Positions 43,455-54,872 of a stretch of 64,000 nucleotides of DNA are shown here, one piece after another. Under the pieces are notes generated by a model. The model saw only the letters and a list, made by a program, of their open reading frames with translations, made no database searches and was not told the origin of the DNA. The DNA is taken from contig JAHGAU010000012.1 of NCBI GenBank assembly GCA_019925105.1, forward strand, positions 1,116,001 to 1,180,000. The letters are read 5' to 3'. Origin of the DNA: Niebla homalea (lineage: Eukaryota; Ascomycota; Lecanoromycetes; Lecanorales; Ramalinaceae). A program made the translations under genes and the position numbers. The first letter of the stretch is position 1, and each line of letters begins with the position of its first letter.

Positions 43455-44909
43455 CTATCCTGTACCAACGTATTTGAACCAATTCGGTCTGCAGTCTTCC
43501 TTGAACAAATAGCGCTGGCCGTCGGTAAATCGTCCCGTCTTACAGCCACTGCATTTGGGGGAGTTGGGACAATTGAAATAGGGGATATGTTGATAACCGA
43601 TGTCGCGAAACCTTTGGATCGACCGTCAGCAAGAATGTAGTGACGAAAGGAATTCAAGAGTTGGAATACCAGTGGATTTTGTCCTTGTCTTCGAAAAGAC
43701 CCAAGGCGATACTATGGACAGGTGCATCTCCCCAGCGTTCGTAGAAGAATCCGCCCGCTCTATCCAAGTGCTCGAAGTAGTCTTCATATGCCTTACTCCG
43801 CCAGAAAGCCATATCTGCGATCTCAAAATTGCTCCAAAAATGGCAAGTCGAGTATCCGTTGGCTTTGGCATTATGCTCCGGTCGTCGCTTGCTGTCCAAG
43901 ACCCAGTCATCGGCATTATTGGGATGCAGGTGCTCCGGATGTGCTGCCAGGAATCTCTTGGTCTCGGGCCACAGGGTTGGGATGCTTTGCGGCGCGTCGT
44001 AGAGGTTGATGGTGAAACCGTAAGTTTTGTTGTGATCCTGCATGTAGCGGAAAACGTCGTAATCAACATCACAGAAGAAATGGACCTTTGGCTCCACACG
44101 CCAATAATACTGCACATGTTGAAGGGCGGGATGCTTGTAGAACATGCCAGAGTTCCATCGACACATCTGGTGATATGACACCATTGGTCCGTACTGGATC
44201 GCCAGCTCATCTAGGATACGTGCGGATTCGTCGAAGAGGTCGCTGTTGATCCACAACGGGACGGCCCAGTGTTCTTTGGGTATCAGCTCTGTTGGGCAGG
44301 ATGCTGTGAGAAGCATGTTCGGGCGTACGTGGACGTGCCAGTCTCTACATACCGAAGTTGACCTGCGCCTTGGTCTCACGCTTGACGGCCTCTTTGAATT
44401 CGTCCGTAAAGGGCACATCATTGAAGAAGGTCCAGGGGTAGTTGAATTTGCTGTTCCAAGTCCGTTCCAAATCTTTCATCGAGGTAACCATGTCATCCGC
44501 CTCCTCGTTTCGTACAAGAGCCAGAAGGGTCGCGTTGATCCGAGGGGCGTTGGGATTTTCAGCCGCATAGTCGGCTGCTCGCCACAATGGCTCCGGAGGT
44601 TCATGGGTTTCTAGCTAACCATCAATTGCGAATGCGCTTCCCTTCGTCGATGAGTCTTGATGTACCTTCATTCATAGGCTCATTCGACATCGGTTGCTCT
44701 AAATCGCCCGGACCTTTGATCTGAGGGGGTGATCTGAAGGTCTGACTCAAGAGAGTGATGAAGAGGATGATGGAGAACAAAGCCAAGATGCGTACTGGCT
44801 TCGCGACAGCCATAACGCGCGAGCTGGACACTGGCCACGGGCCAGCTCCTTTCGGTCTGATAAGCCAGGAGCTTGAAGCATTGTCGTCATCTCGGTGGTA
44901 GCTGCCCAT
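43455..44909 (-). CDS. Alpha-1,2-mannosyltransferase, KRE2/MNT1 family (GT15)
   Basis: Four exons (44909-44666, 44610-44353, 44288-43670, 43611-43455) give 425 aa. A short cytosolic tail precedes a signal anchor (RILALFSIILFITLLSQTF), giving type II Golgi topology. The catalytic domain starts INATLLALVRNEEADDMVTS, with SKFNYPWTFFNDVPFTDEF, HQMCRWNSGMFYKHPALQ, RVEPKVHFFCDVDYDVFRYM and GYSTCHFWSNFEIADMAFW. The C-terminus reads HWFRDIGYQHIPYFNCPNSP once the last intron is removed. These are core motifs of KRE2/MNT1 enzymes, which add mannose from GDP-mannose to O- and N-linked glycans. The donor of the first intron (G|GTACATC at 44665) was chosen because it removes an in-frame stop and restores a continuous frame. 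Confidence 0.93.
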
Positions 44910-45330
44910 GTGCCCAAATGCTTATGTTATTATGTTTGCGACATGTTGGTGGCCTGCCAAATCAAAAGTGTAAAAAGGGTGAAGATTTGCTAACTCAAAA
45001 AACGACTAGCTTTAGCTGGGAATCAGTCATCAGTCGTCGTAAGGCGGTAAGACCGGTAAGACCGGTAAGACCGGTAAGCTACACCGCCAAGGAGGGAGCG
45101 GAGGGAGGGAGCCCCGCATGGAAGTGAATGATCTCAGCCTTTGTCTGGCCTCGAAAGGGAGCAAACAAGCAAGCAAACCTAGAAATGGAGCGATAACATG
45201 CCTGACCGTGCTCAAGTGCAAGCCTATACTGTCTAGTTCGTCCTTGGAGTCTTGGAGTTTTGGAGCCAGGGCAGGATGATCCACGACTTCTCACTTCCTA
45301 CCATCTCGCTGCTGCTCTTCAAGCTACGCA
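44910..45330. other. Divergent promoter region, GT15 / sulfite oxidase
   Basis: 421 bp; holds a 9-bp minisatellite at 45044-45079 and nothing else clear. Confidence 0.45.
45044..45079. repeat. 9-bp minisatellite (GGTAAGACC), 4 copies
   Basis: Three copies of GGTAAGACC plus a diverged GGTAAGCTA, in the shared promoter between the mannosyltransferase and the sulfite oxidase. Confidence 0.85.
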
Positions 45331-46544
45331 ATGGAGGTGGACTTCACGGTAGAAGAGCCACTCAATAGGGAGCCCCCTGTGGGAGACTTGGTTCATTCGT
45401 GAGTCGAGGAGGTATTTCCGAGGGATTTGACCTGACTGCCCAAGGTTTATCACCGAGCGGGATGGATACGACAGAAACCATGGACCCATTCCTCATATTG
45501 TAGCCGAAGAGCACGTCGTCCACGTGGATGGCGAGGTCTCCGAGCCGCTTGCACTTACAATCGACCAACTTCAAGGCGATTTCCGCCAGTACGAGATCGT
45601 CAGTGCCCTCCAGTGCGCGGGCAATCGCCGACACACAATGCGGACCCTTCTCAAAGAAGTGAACGGCATCGATTGGGGTGACTCTGCAGTCATGAATTGC
45701 GCATGGAAAGGCCCACGTCTGAAAGACATTCTTGCTCAAGCAGGAATTCCCGAAGAGTTTGATGATAAACACGTCGCCTTCACATGTATCCAAACCAAAG
45801 TGCAGGGCGCTGATTGGTACGGTGGCTCCATCGAGCTTTGGCGAGCAATGAAGGCTGAAGCAGACATCATTCTTGCTCTCGAAGTAAGCTCTGCCTCCAA
45901 TCCTTTACGGATAACGGGCTCACGCTCGGCAGATGAACGGCAGCCCCCTCCCAATCAAGCATGGCTTCCCCGTGAGAATGATCGTGCCCGGAGTCTGTGG
46001 CTGTCGATCCGTCAAATGGCTTGACCGAATAACCGTCCAATCCGAAGAAAGTCAGAATGTTTACCAACGCTATGACTATAAACGACTGCCTCCCGAAGCA
46101 GTAGATGCCGATGCGGCCAAGAGATACTGGGATATCACGCCCGCATTACAGGATATGCCCATCAATTCAGTGATTGCCGTGCCTGCAACCGGGGATACGG
46201 TATTCCTTTCGACTTCGGGCCTCGCACGAGTTTGCGGATACGCTCTACCTCAAGCCGACCAAGGTCCTGTCATCAAAGTCGAAGTCTCTGGGGACGACGG
46301 GTCCAACTGGATGGAAGCCAGAATCATCAGAGGTGGGGAACAAGAGAGTAAATGGGCATGGTCGCTCTGGGAAGTGAACCTACCATTGACGAGTGGGGAA
46401 AACCGAAGGGTATTATCTCGGGCGACAGATAAAGGCGGCAACAAACAGAACGCTAATCCTGTCTGGAATCTACGGGGTGTGGGGTACGATGGCTATGGGG
46501 AGGCAAGAGGATTGGACGTACGTCGGAAGGATTCAGAGGGATGA
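45331..46544 (+). CDS. Sulfite oxidase-type molybdopterin enzyme (no cytochrome b5 domain)
   Basis: Three exons (45331-45398, 45445-45883, 45933-46544) give 372 aa. The Moco domain is complete: FITERDGYDRNHGPIPHI, the cofactor-cysteine motif ALQCAGNRRHTM, NCAWKGPRLKDILAQAG, and GFPVRMIVPGVCGCRSVKWL. The dimerisation domain follows with VIKVEVSGDDGSNWMEARI and WAWSLWEVNLPL. There is no N-terminal heme b5 domain and no clear mitochondrial presequence: the protein starts MEVDFTVEEPLNREPPVGD. That matches cytosolic or peroxisomal heme-free sulfite oxidases of plants and many fungi, which oxidise sulfite to sulfate with O2. The C-terminal residues after VWNLRGVGYDGYGEARGL are short and variable. 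A nitrate-reductase role is excluded because FAD and heme domains are missing. Confidence 0.9.
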
Positions 46545-47282
46545 CTCGAATTTTGCCTACCGTAACAAGCTATTCGACCCACCAGGTTAGGACCCAGCTC
46601 GAAGTGAGAAAAGAAACTTGATGTGGGTTTTATCTTATCTGTATATTACATAAGCAAGATCAATGGCTGGATGCCTGGAGCCATGACTCATGGTCCGAGG
46701 CCTAGAACTTCATGCTCAAGCTGGTGTCCCTTTAGCTCAGTAAGCCAGTAAGGCCCATAGGAAGAAAGTTTACGCCGGTAGCGTACGTTATCAAGGTTAG
46801 GTATGCCAGGGCTGCAAGGGACCCGTCAAGGGTACGTCACTACCTATTTATTTCATCACAACGTAATGGAGATGGCTTCGCCTCAATCAAAGCCACCGCC
46901 GAGCTACCTTGGAGCATACTCGAATCTATTACAATAATAGAGCGTGGTGAGCACAGTTGCGAGTGTCAGCCTCTGTGTCCCAAATTATGGCTAGCCTGGG
47001 CTACTAGGTTGATCAGACTGTTGCATCATTATCTTAGTAGATCAATAGTCTATTTAAGGAGACAGTAGGTACCCTGATTTGGTACCATGGAAGCGGTGCT
47101 TCCCCCTTTCATTGGTCCGTCCTTACCAGCTTCACCACAGGTCATGCGGTCGTGAATACTTACCCATGTCCATGTCCAGCTTCCCCATAAACTTTTCGTC
47201 CTGCTCGTCGGTCGTCGCACAACAATGGTCGCCATGGAATCAAGTATGAGATTAAGAAAGACCTCTTCTACCCAAGAGCAAT
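46545..47282. other. Intergenic region upstream of the DUF3292 gene
   Basis: 738 bp. It contains a TAGCTCAGTA string at about 46731 (tRNA A-box-like) without a matching B box. No gene supported. Confidence 0.4.
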
Positions 47283-49516
47283 ATGCAGGCGCTTGCAAAA
47301 TCGAGCCTTTCAGGGAACACACATCGAAAGGCTCCACATGAGAGCCTGGTGATGCGCTTCAACGGTGCAAAGGGCACTCCCGCCTCCAGCATCGTTCACA
47401 GTGACGACTCGGACGGTAGTATTGACAAGCTGCCTGATCCGCCGCCTCGGCCGAAACGCTTGTCAAGTCTCACCCATCGAACAAAGGCTAGAGCAAAAGA
47501 TATATTTACAGGGAGCGAGGGCAGCGAAGGGAAGAAAGCCCGGGATGAGAAAGGCCAGGTTACAGATCGCTTAGAGCATGATCCTGCCTTCAACCCCAGT
47601 CACCTTGTCAAGCAGAAGCATGACAGGCCCAGCCACATTACCGACAAGGCCCTTGGTGGCCTGCAGTCTATTGGACGAAGTATTGCTCACCCAAAGGACG
47701 CGATCAAGAGTAAGGCTACCAAGACCACTGCTCGACAGCTCTCCAAAGCCGAGCGCCCCTATCTCTCCCATAAATCTGATCTCGACTTTCTTGAGGCTCA
47801 TGACAGCCTGAGACGCGCCGAGTCGTCAAGCTCATCCCGGCGACGATCCTTCGACGAGCAGGATGATCCGACCATTCTCCATCAGAGAGGCAAGATTGAA
47901 GAGATGAAGCATCACCGGGAGAGCCTTAGAGCTGCTTGGACTACGAGCAGACATGTTAGGTGAGTCTTGGTTGAAATTGCGAATGTTTTCCTTTCCTTCC
48001 CTTTGCTCACATGCATCGAAATTCAAAGACGGGTGCGCGTCGTACCCAAAAGACACATTGATTTTCCTCGGGACGAACATTTTCAGGATCGCAATGAGCA
48101 AGGCAGTCCCGTGCGATTTGACTGGCTTTCATGGCTTGGCTACGTAAGTCGTTCGTGAATTGGCGTTCAGATACATGCTGACGTTTCAGAACCTGATATA
48201 TTACACTCAAGACTTCAGTGCACAGTACATTGATGAATTCGATGAATTGCCATTTGACGTCGACAGCTCAAGGCATTACATCGAACGACTCGTCATGGCC
48301 AGTGCCCCTTGGCAAGCATGGGCTATGAATGTCAGGTCCGTCTATCGATGGGAGAATCCTCGGACCACCGCAAAATGGCTCGTACTGTATCTTGGTCTTT
48401 GGTATACGCAATACATGATGGCTTTCGTGGTGAGCTTGGCATGGCATCTGTGTCCGCGCTCGTACTGACGCTACCTTGCAGTACGCTTACATCATTTATT
48501 TCGTCCTGAAGAACAGATTGTATCCAACGGGTGTAGAGTCATTGCGTGACTCGATGAGTCGTGCGCGAGACAGCCGAGTCAAAGCTTACAGGTTCGGCGA
48601 ACTGGTCGATAGACATGGCCGCCACGATTGGCTCGAGCCAGTTATGGAAGGGCTGGGCCCCTATATCCAACTCCAGCTTGGCGACATGGCGAATATGCTC
48701 GAAGTCTTTTCCAATTTCTATCACTGGATGTACCCTCGGAAAACAATTGCGACACTAGCATTCTTTGCCTCTTGTCTCATGGTATCGCTGTTTGCCGACA
48801 TGGCATTCTGCATGAAGGTCGTATGGTTCGTGGCGGGCGGCACCTTTTTCCTCTGCTGGCCTGTTGCCAGCATCCATCCGAAATATCGGTATCTGGTATC
48901 ACCTTTCAAATGGGTTCTCTGGGATATCCCCACGCACGCTGAGTGGTCGTTTCAATACTTGAGGCGCGAAGCTCAAATAGTGAGGGAGGAGCGAATTAAG
49001 CTCAAGATTGACGAGGTACATTCCGACGAAGTGAATGATGCAGCACTCGATGGTTACACGGGTTTGATCTCGACAATGCCCGATATCCAGGTGGAAGGCC
49101 TTGAAGTTGAGGGAGGAGAAGAGGCTCCCACGGACAGTGAGGACTGGCAGAGCGCAACCTCAGCTTCGAGCGTGCTGGAGGACGCTGACTTCCGCTCCTT
49201 CCGTGCATATTTCGAAGGCGCTCGAGGGCACCTGGTGGTCTTCTCCGACGGGGTTCGCTTCATGAAGAGTTTCAGGAAGACCAAGGTCTGGACCGTGCTT
49301 TTCATCCAACTGACCGAGATGAGGAAAGTCAGAGGCAACCGGATGTCCAAGGTTTTTGCCTCGCGTGACCAACTCGAGATTACAGACACAGGCGGTCGGA
49401 AGTACTGTATCGAAGGCATGCAGGAAAGAGACGAGGCCTTCAATGCAATTATCGCCTTTTCGGGCCTGCAATGGCAAAGTCTTCAGATCAAGCAGAATGC
49501 AAACGCGCAGGGATGA
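47283..49516 (+). CDS. DUF3292-type membrane protein with C-terminal GRAM/PH-like domain
   Basis: Four exons (47283-47959, 48029-48143, 48190-48429, 48482-49516) give 688 aa. The N-terminal third is basic and Ser-rich with PHESLVMRFNGAKGTPAS. A conserved helical region then contains VRVVPKRHIDFPRDEHF and FDWLSWLGYNLIYYTQDFSA. Hydrophobic segments include WLVLYLGLWYTQYMMAFVYA, TIATLAFFASCLMVSLFADM and VVWFVAGGTFFLCWPVA. The C-terminal part has a GRAM-like fold signature: FRAYFEGARGHLVVFSDGVR, VWTVLFIQLTEMRKVRG, DQLEITDTGGRKYCIEGM and DEAFNAIIAFSG. This combination matches the fungal DUF3292 family. GRAM domains usually bind membrane lipids, so a role at a membrane contact or organelle surface is plausible but unproven. 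Confidence 0.85.
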
Positions 49517-49772
49517 TTCTGCAAGCTGCGTGACAATTGACATGAGCCCTTGCATCCCACCACTGTTTACGACAAGGTCTTTGTGCGTGAGGTCTCAACT
49601 TGCCTAGGGGCACACATTTTAACTGTGTGAGACTTGAATCATCAATGAAAATCACGATTCAGCATTGTCGTGTTGTCTTTTCTAAGTCTTGAATGATCTC
49701 TCGGCGCCCTTGAAAATCATCAAGTACAGCATTACAGTTGCAATGGCATAAGCAAAGCATAGATTGACAGAG

Positions 49773-51502
49773 CTATCCCATCCACGCATCTGGGTCTTGC
49801 CTAGGCGACTTCTGGCCCGGGCTGAGCGGACTTCGTTGAAACGGCACAGTCAGGAAGCCGCCAAAGCCGTTGCCGACCAGGACGCTTTCGCGGCCTTTGT
49901 CCCGCCATTGAGGGCTCAGAGGCGTTGGTTTGTATAGACTCATGGGTCTTGTAATGGTCGCATGTCTTGGATTTTGAGTAAGCCTCGCTGGAGGATTGAT
50001 TAGGGTCAAATTCCACTCCAGCTCGCTCACGGACTTGGTGTAAAGATGTAGCGTCTGAGTCATTACGTTCTGCGGCAAGGCACCGCTACTCGCTTGGGAT
50101 TGCCCGTTGCCTGCAGCAGACGGTGGGACAAGCATGGAGAGGAGACTTGCGGATAGAGCATACAGATGGGTCAAGGATGGGAGCGTGCCTTGCGTCAGGG
50201 ATCGAGCCAAGTACAGATAGAAACTTTCGGAGGAGAGGTGTCCGTTGCGTTGTCGAGATGCTCGAGTATTGATCTCATACTTCAAGCTCTTGAGCGATCG
50301 AGAACTGAGCTGTGGCACTGAACCTATAGGGAAGGGTCGATCAACCAGATGGGCAACATGAAGGTCTCGAAGATTGACACATGGTTCCAGGATCGTGTTC
50401 AGGTTGTGTATGGGAATACCTGTATTGGAAAGCTTGATGAACATTACTGTGGTACAAACCTCAGGCCTCGAGAGGTAATGCCCCAAGCCCATTGCCGTGA
50501 TATTCGGAAGCTCATGAAGTTCGAGTCTATTCACTGGAGGCATCGGCACCGGTCGAAGAGCGGGCGAGAAGACGGCATCATCCAATCCAGGGAGGCTGGA
50601 AAGGACCAATTCCTTAATCTTCGGTAGGGACGATGAAACTTCGCAAATCAAGGACGCATCGACAGTCAGCCTATCCAGCTCGAGAATTTCCAGGTTGCGC
50701 CAGTGCTTGGCTTGGCCGAGTGCTGCAAAGCTTGCCTCTGCACCTGCTGCATACTTCATCCAGCGAAGATCTGGACAGCGTGATTGAAGCTCGAGCCTCA
50801 AGGTACTGGAAGTCGAGGTTTCACAAAAGATATCCTCGGGTAAATCGACATATCGCAGGTTAGGGAGGACAGATACGGCTCGGGCCAGATCTGGAGCGCA
50901 TACCTCTCTCGTCATGAAAGGCATCTTGAGGGACTCAACGCTCGCTGCTCGTCTGTTGTTGTCCTTTACTGTCCGATAAAATAATTGCAAACGCTCTTGC
51001 GCCGCGTCGCGGACATGTCCCTTGCGCCCGTGGAAAGCACTGGTCCTTCGTTGATTCACCAGATTAGCCTCTCTGTCACAGTAATGTACAGCATCGATGC
51101 GCACATTGCGATACCTGTGGTGAGGGTGTGTTAGCGTTCAATTCGAGGGACATTGCGACGATTTCGCTCCAATTGTCAATCCACTCACAACAGCTGGGTG
51201 ACTGCCTGAGACCATTGCCTGTCGACACGCGCACACGAAGCCAGATCCCTCATGTCACAAAGCATACAGCCTCCATCCATCATGGAATCTTCGCAAGACT
51301 CGTAGCTGACATCCTGAGAATGTGGGCAGACGTATGACAGCACCTCGACCAAAAGATCCAGGGAGAATGGACGAGTGGGATTGGGGGCAAATGATGTTGC
51401 AAAATAGCAGGTGTCGTCCAGGATTTGATGATCAATGTCTAATTCGCCAGTAGTCCACTTGATGCGTGGCCTTCTGGAGCGGAGAGTATCGAGGAACTTC
51501 AT
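49773..51502 (-). CDS. F-box/leucine-rich-repeat-type protein
   Basis: Two exons (51502-51189, 51114-49773) give 551 aa. An F-box-like segment near residues 45-115 contains FSLDLLVEVLSYVCP and LASCARVDRQWSQAVTQLLY, with a Cys-containing insert between (SYESCEDSMMDGGCMLCDM). LRR-like repeats follow: LPNLRYVDLPEDIF, HWRNLEILELDRLTV, LPKIKELVLSSLPGLDD and CVNLRDLHVAHL. The C-terminal ~100 residues are Pro/Arg-rich. Fungal proteins of this layout are putative SCF ubiquitin-ligase substrate adaptors. No substrate can be inferred. Confidence 0.82.
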
Positions 51503-52711
51503 GCTAGCGAATGAGCGCCAATGAGATTCAGGATTGTACTGGTTTCACTTGCAAAGGCGACGGGTCATGCTAGAGTCATGAGTCGGCGCACAGCAGTCTA
51601 AGTCATCAATCCGGTGCGAACACAGCGCTTCGTTAAGGAAAGAGTCATCCAGGCGTGTGATTGACGAATCGAAGCCTAGACGCAAAGATTGGTTGAGTCG
51701 AGTCATGGACCGAGTGCGGATTTCCTGGGTGATGCTGTACGGACTACGGAGTAGTGTAAGAGCAGGGAGCGTTGATTTGCAACCGTTGACGACCTGGCGG
51801 ATGCTAAACTCACAGTCCTCCTTATTGTCTTTGAGGCCGCTTTAGGTTACCCCTACTAAGGTAGGTATATAGGACCTCCATTTATTATTGAATGTGCGCA
51901 CCTCGGCAGGTGAGGACCGTGCTCTACCCCTGCTTGCCCTGTACCTACCAAAGCTTTTGCGACCAACTCAATGTAGCTCTGAATTTCAAGAACTTGGGCG
52001 ATACAACAGTACCTCAGAGCAGTGATCCCCGAGGAGACCGACAGCGTATCATATACTGCCAGAAAAGAAAAGAAAGACAGAGTTCTAGCATCCAACCTTC
52101 TTGCTCACTCGAGCAATAGTGTGAATAATAGTGAAGTATCTGCTAATCTGCAGTCTGGTGTTTCCGGGTCGTTCCTCAAATTGGGGTTCCTGCAGGACGA
52201 CAGGTTGGGCGTCAATGTCGTTACCTTAGTACCTTATGAAGGTGGAGTCGCCACCCAGGGCCGGCAGGGGGGCCCGGGGGGCGAGATGCCCGGGGGCGAG
52301 GGGGGGGTTCCCCTTCATCCTAAAAAGATTTGAGGATTGAGGATTTTTGGGTTTTGGTTTCCGCTAAGATTTTGCACCAATCTCCGTTTAGAATTTTCCT
52401 TTCCCTTTCCTTTCCTTTCCTACTTTTACATGTCGTCCACTTTGGCAGCCTTTCTTTCCAGGCCGCCTACCTTCACACCAGTGCCTCCTCCGCGTTCGCG
52501 ACCCCTCCAAGCTGGAATATTGATGTCCTCAACCCTCCGCAGTGATTGCGCCTGTCTCTTGAGTCCCGACCCGATTGGAAACCCTGAATCCTGACCCCCT
52601 GGCTCGGCGGCTGAGCTATCAGAGACTGTTCGCCTACTCGAATACACAAAAGGGCGTTGATTACGTTGAGCAGAGGGACCGACCCCTCAAGCCCATCAGC
52701 ACCGTGCGACC
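51503..52711. other. Divergent intergenic region, F-box / Nrp1-like
   Basis: 1.2 kb without a supported gene. It includes an extreme G-rich tract (52266-52309) and a CT-rich core-promoter run (52397-52424) before the Nrp1-like start. Confidence 0.5.
52266..52309 (+). promoter_or_regulatory. G-rich tract with four or more long G runs (G-quadruplex candidate)
   Basis: Within 44 bases there are runs of 6, 6, 5 and 9 guanines separated by 3-11 nt. This satisfies the usual G4 pattern with long loops. It lies about 400 bp upstream of the Nrp1-like ATG, on the sense strand. Confidence 0.55.
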
Positions 52712-54872
52712 ATGTCGAGCACCCAAGGCCAGAGGCCACCGGATAACGATTATTACCTGGTCACACACGTAGCAACAACATGTGACGAGCATGGTGTTTA
52801 TGTCACCAAAGATTCAGCTGAGGTCATTGAGATCGGCTGGCTGCTATTGGAGGCTAATCAGGCTCTCGCTGAGGTGAATTGTCTCCAGGCACGGACCCCA
52901 ATGCTGCTGCTGCTAACTGCATGCTTTACCCTAGATTCATCGCGAGAGCATCTTGGTCAAACCCGTCAATACCCCCATAACCCCCCTGTGCAGTGAGTCA
53001 GTCCGAGGCAACTGGCCCTTCTGGTGGCCGACTCTGCTCATGTGCCACTAGCTAGCCTGACCACCCTCACCTGGGAACATGTGCGTACCGCAGGCACCTT
53101 CCGCGACGCCATCACCCGATTCGACGCCTTTGTCCAGGAGCATCTGAAAAACAAGGAATTCTCGTTTGTCACCCTAGACTCTTGGGACCTGCGAGTGCAG
53201 CTTCCCCGCGAAGCTAGGGACAAAGCAGTTGTCTTGCCAGCATATCTCCAACATTCGCGCACCTTTGATCTCCGGACCGAATATCAGCGCTGGCAACAGC
53301 ATCACCCAGAATCACTACCCTTCGGTCCGAGCTCTTTGCAAAATATCTGCGCTGCTCTCGAGGTCGAGCCAGTCCAGTCATCGGCCCCAATCAAACACAA
53401 TTTACCCTTCCATCTGCAAGCACTAGCCCCAGCTTCACCTCGACGAGCCTTGGAAGAGGCAATCACGCTGGCGCGTGTGCTACGTGGCTTGCTGGCGAAA
53501 TCGCAACCGCGGCACGAACATCCCGACGTGCTGACCCGACCTCTTGATGCCAGAGCGGACGTACGAGCTTTTTTAGCCGAACGCAGCAAGGTTCTTCATA
53601 TGAGTGGTCTGCCGCACGACACCACGCAATCGGAGCTTGAGAGCTGGTTCACACAATTCGGCGGCCGCCCAATCGCTTTCTGGACATTGCGCACTCCGGA
53701 TCAGCACAAGCCTACTGGCTCTGGCTTTGCTGTGTTTTCGTCGCATGAAGAGGTCAGTGGCCAAACATGTCCTTTGTGAAAAGCTATTGGTGGAACCCCG
53801 CATTCAACTTGTCCTCCTTCGCTTGCCTTCTCATCTCTTCACCCGAACTACACTTTCTACTTTAACGTCTCTGTCTTCCTGCAAAATCGCCCTTTTGGTT
53901 TCTTCATACTGACACAGTGATTGCTCTCAGGCAGCCGAAAGCCTCTGTATGAACGGACGCGCTCTTAACGAGAAGGCCATTGAGGTCTCGCCTTCCTCCA
54001 GCCGGGTCCTCGATCGCGCCGCTGAGATACTGACACCCTTTCCACCCAGCAAGAACCGCCCGCGCCCAGGAGATTGGACCTGTCCATCCTGCGGGTTCTC
54101 CAACTTCCAGCGTCGCACGGCATGCTTTCGGTGCTCTTTCCCCGCCGCGTCTGCGGTCCCCAGTGGAGACCCCATGGGCTATTCCAACTATGGCTATGGG
54201 CAGCCGCACATGATGCCCCATCATCACATGGGCCATCACGCTGGACATGGCGTAGGTCATGGGCGTGGAGGGGGCGGAGGAATGGTTCCCTTTCGGGCCG
54301 GAGATTGGAAGTGTGGTTCAGAAGGATGTGGGTACCATAATTTCGCCAAGAATGTCACCTGCCTGCGTTGTGGTGCTAGTAGAGCAGGGGCCGCGGTGGT
54401 AGCGGACTCCGCCTTTCCCTCGCCTCATGAGCACTCATCGGGGTACGGCATGGGCCCATCTTCGATGGCGGGGACTCCTGGACCTGGGCCCTTTGCCGCT
54501 CCATCCGGTAGCTTCGGTTCGGGGAGCTATGGTGGGCAGCAGTTTGGAGCCCCCCCGAGTCAGTATGCTCTCCCATCGGGTATCGGGGCTCCGACAAATG
54601 CGTATGGACCCATGGGATCCGGCTATGGTCCAGGTCTTTCGGGCGGTCCATTCGATAGCCGGGCCGCTGAAGCTGCTTTCAGCTCAGCTAGCAACGGACC
54701 CCCCTCCTCGAACGCGCCCAACGGCTCGTCAAACTACGGTGGACCGAACCATGGCGGCGCTGTAGACGGTAGCGCCGATCCCTTTGCATTTCTGTCTTCT
54801 GGCCTGGGGGGCCTTTCAATGAACGATGAGAACAGGCGCAATGGCGCCAACCCAAACAAGTCCCCAGCCTAG
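52712..54872 (+). CDS. Nrp1-like RNA-binding protein: degenerate exonuclease domain, RRM, two RanBP2 zinc fingers
   Basis: Four exons (52712-52873, 52935-52992, 53052-53752, 53931-54872) give 620 aa. The N-terminal ~200 residues have the DEDDh exonuclease layout: YYLVTHVATTCDEHG, EVIEIGWLLLEA, ILVKPVNTPITPLCT. The catalytic Asp-x-Glu of strand 1 is missing (HVA instead of DxE). An RRM follows (KVLHMSGLPHDTTQSELESW, then SGFAVFSSHEEAAES). Two RanBP2-type fingers are PGDWTCPSCGFSNFQRRTAC...C and AGDWKCGSEGCGYHNFAKN...CLRC, separated by a His/Gly-rich stretch. The C-terminus is Gly/Ser/Pro/Asn-rich. The order matches yeast Nrp1, an RNA-binding protein that enters stress granules. The 178-nt third intron is the longest in the gene. 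Confidence 0.9.

Noticed and set aside
46521..46539. 19-nt GT-AG 'intron' at the end of the sulfite oxidase gene (GTACGTCGGAAGGATTCAG)
   Set aside because: Too short to be spliced; the stop at 46544 is the simpler end, though the C-terminus deserves transcript support.
46725..46800. Possible tRNA gene (TAGCTCAGTA A-box-like string)
   Set aside because: No GGTTCGANTCC B box at the right distance and no acceptor stem pairing.
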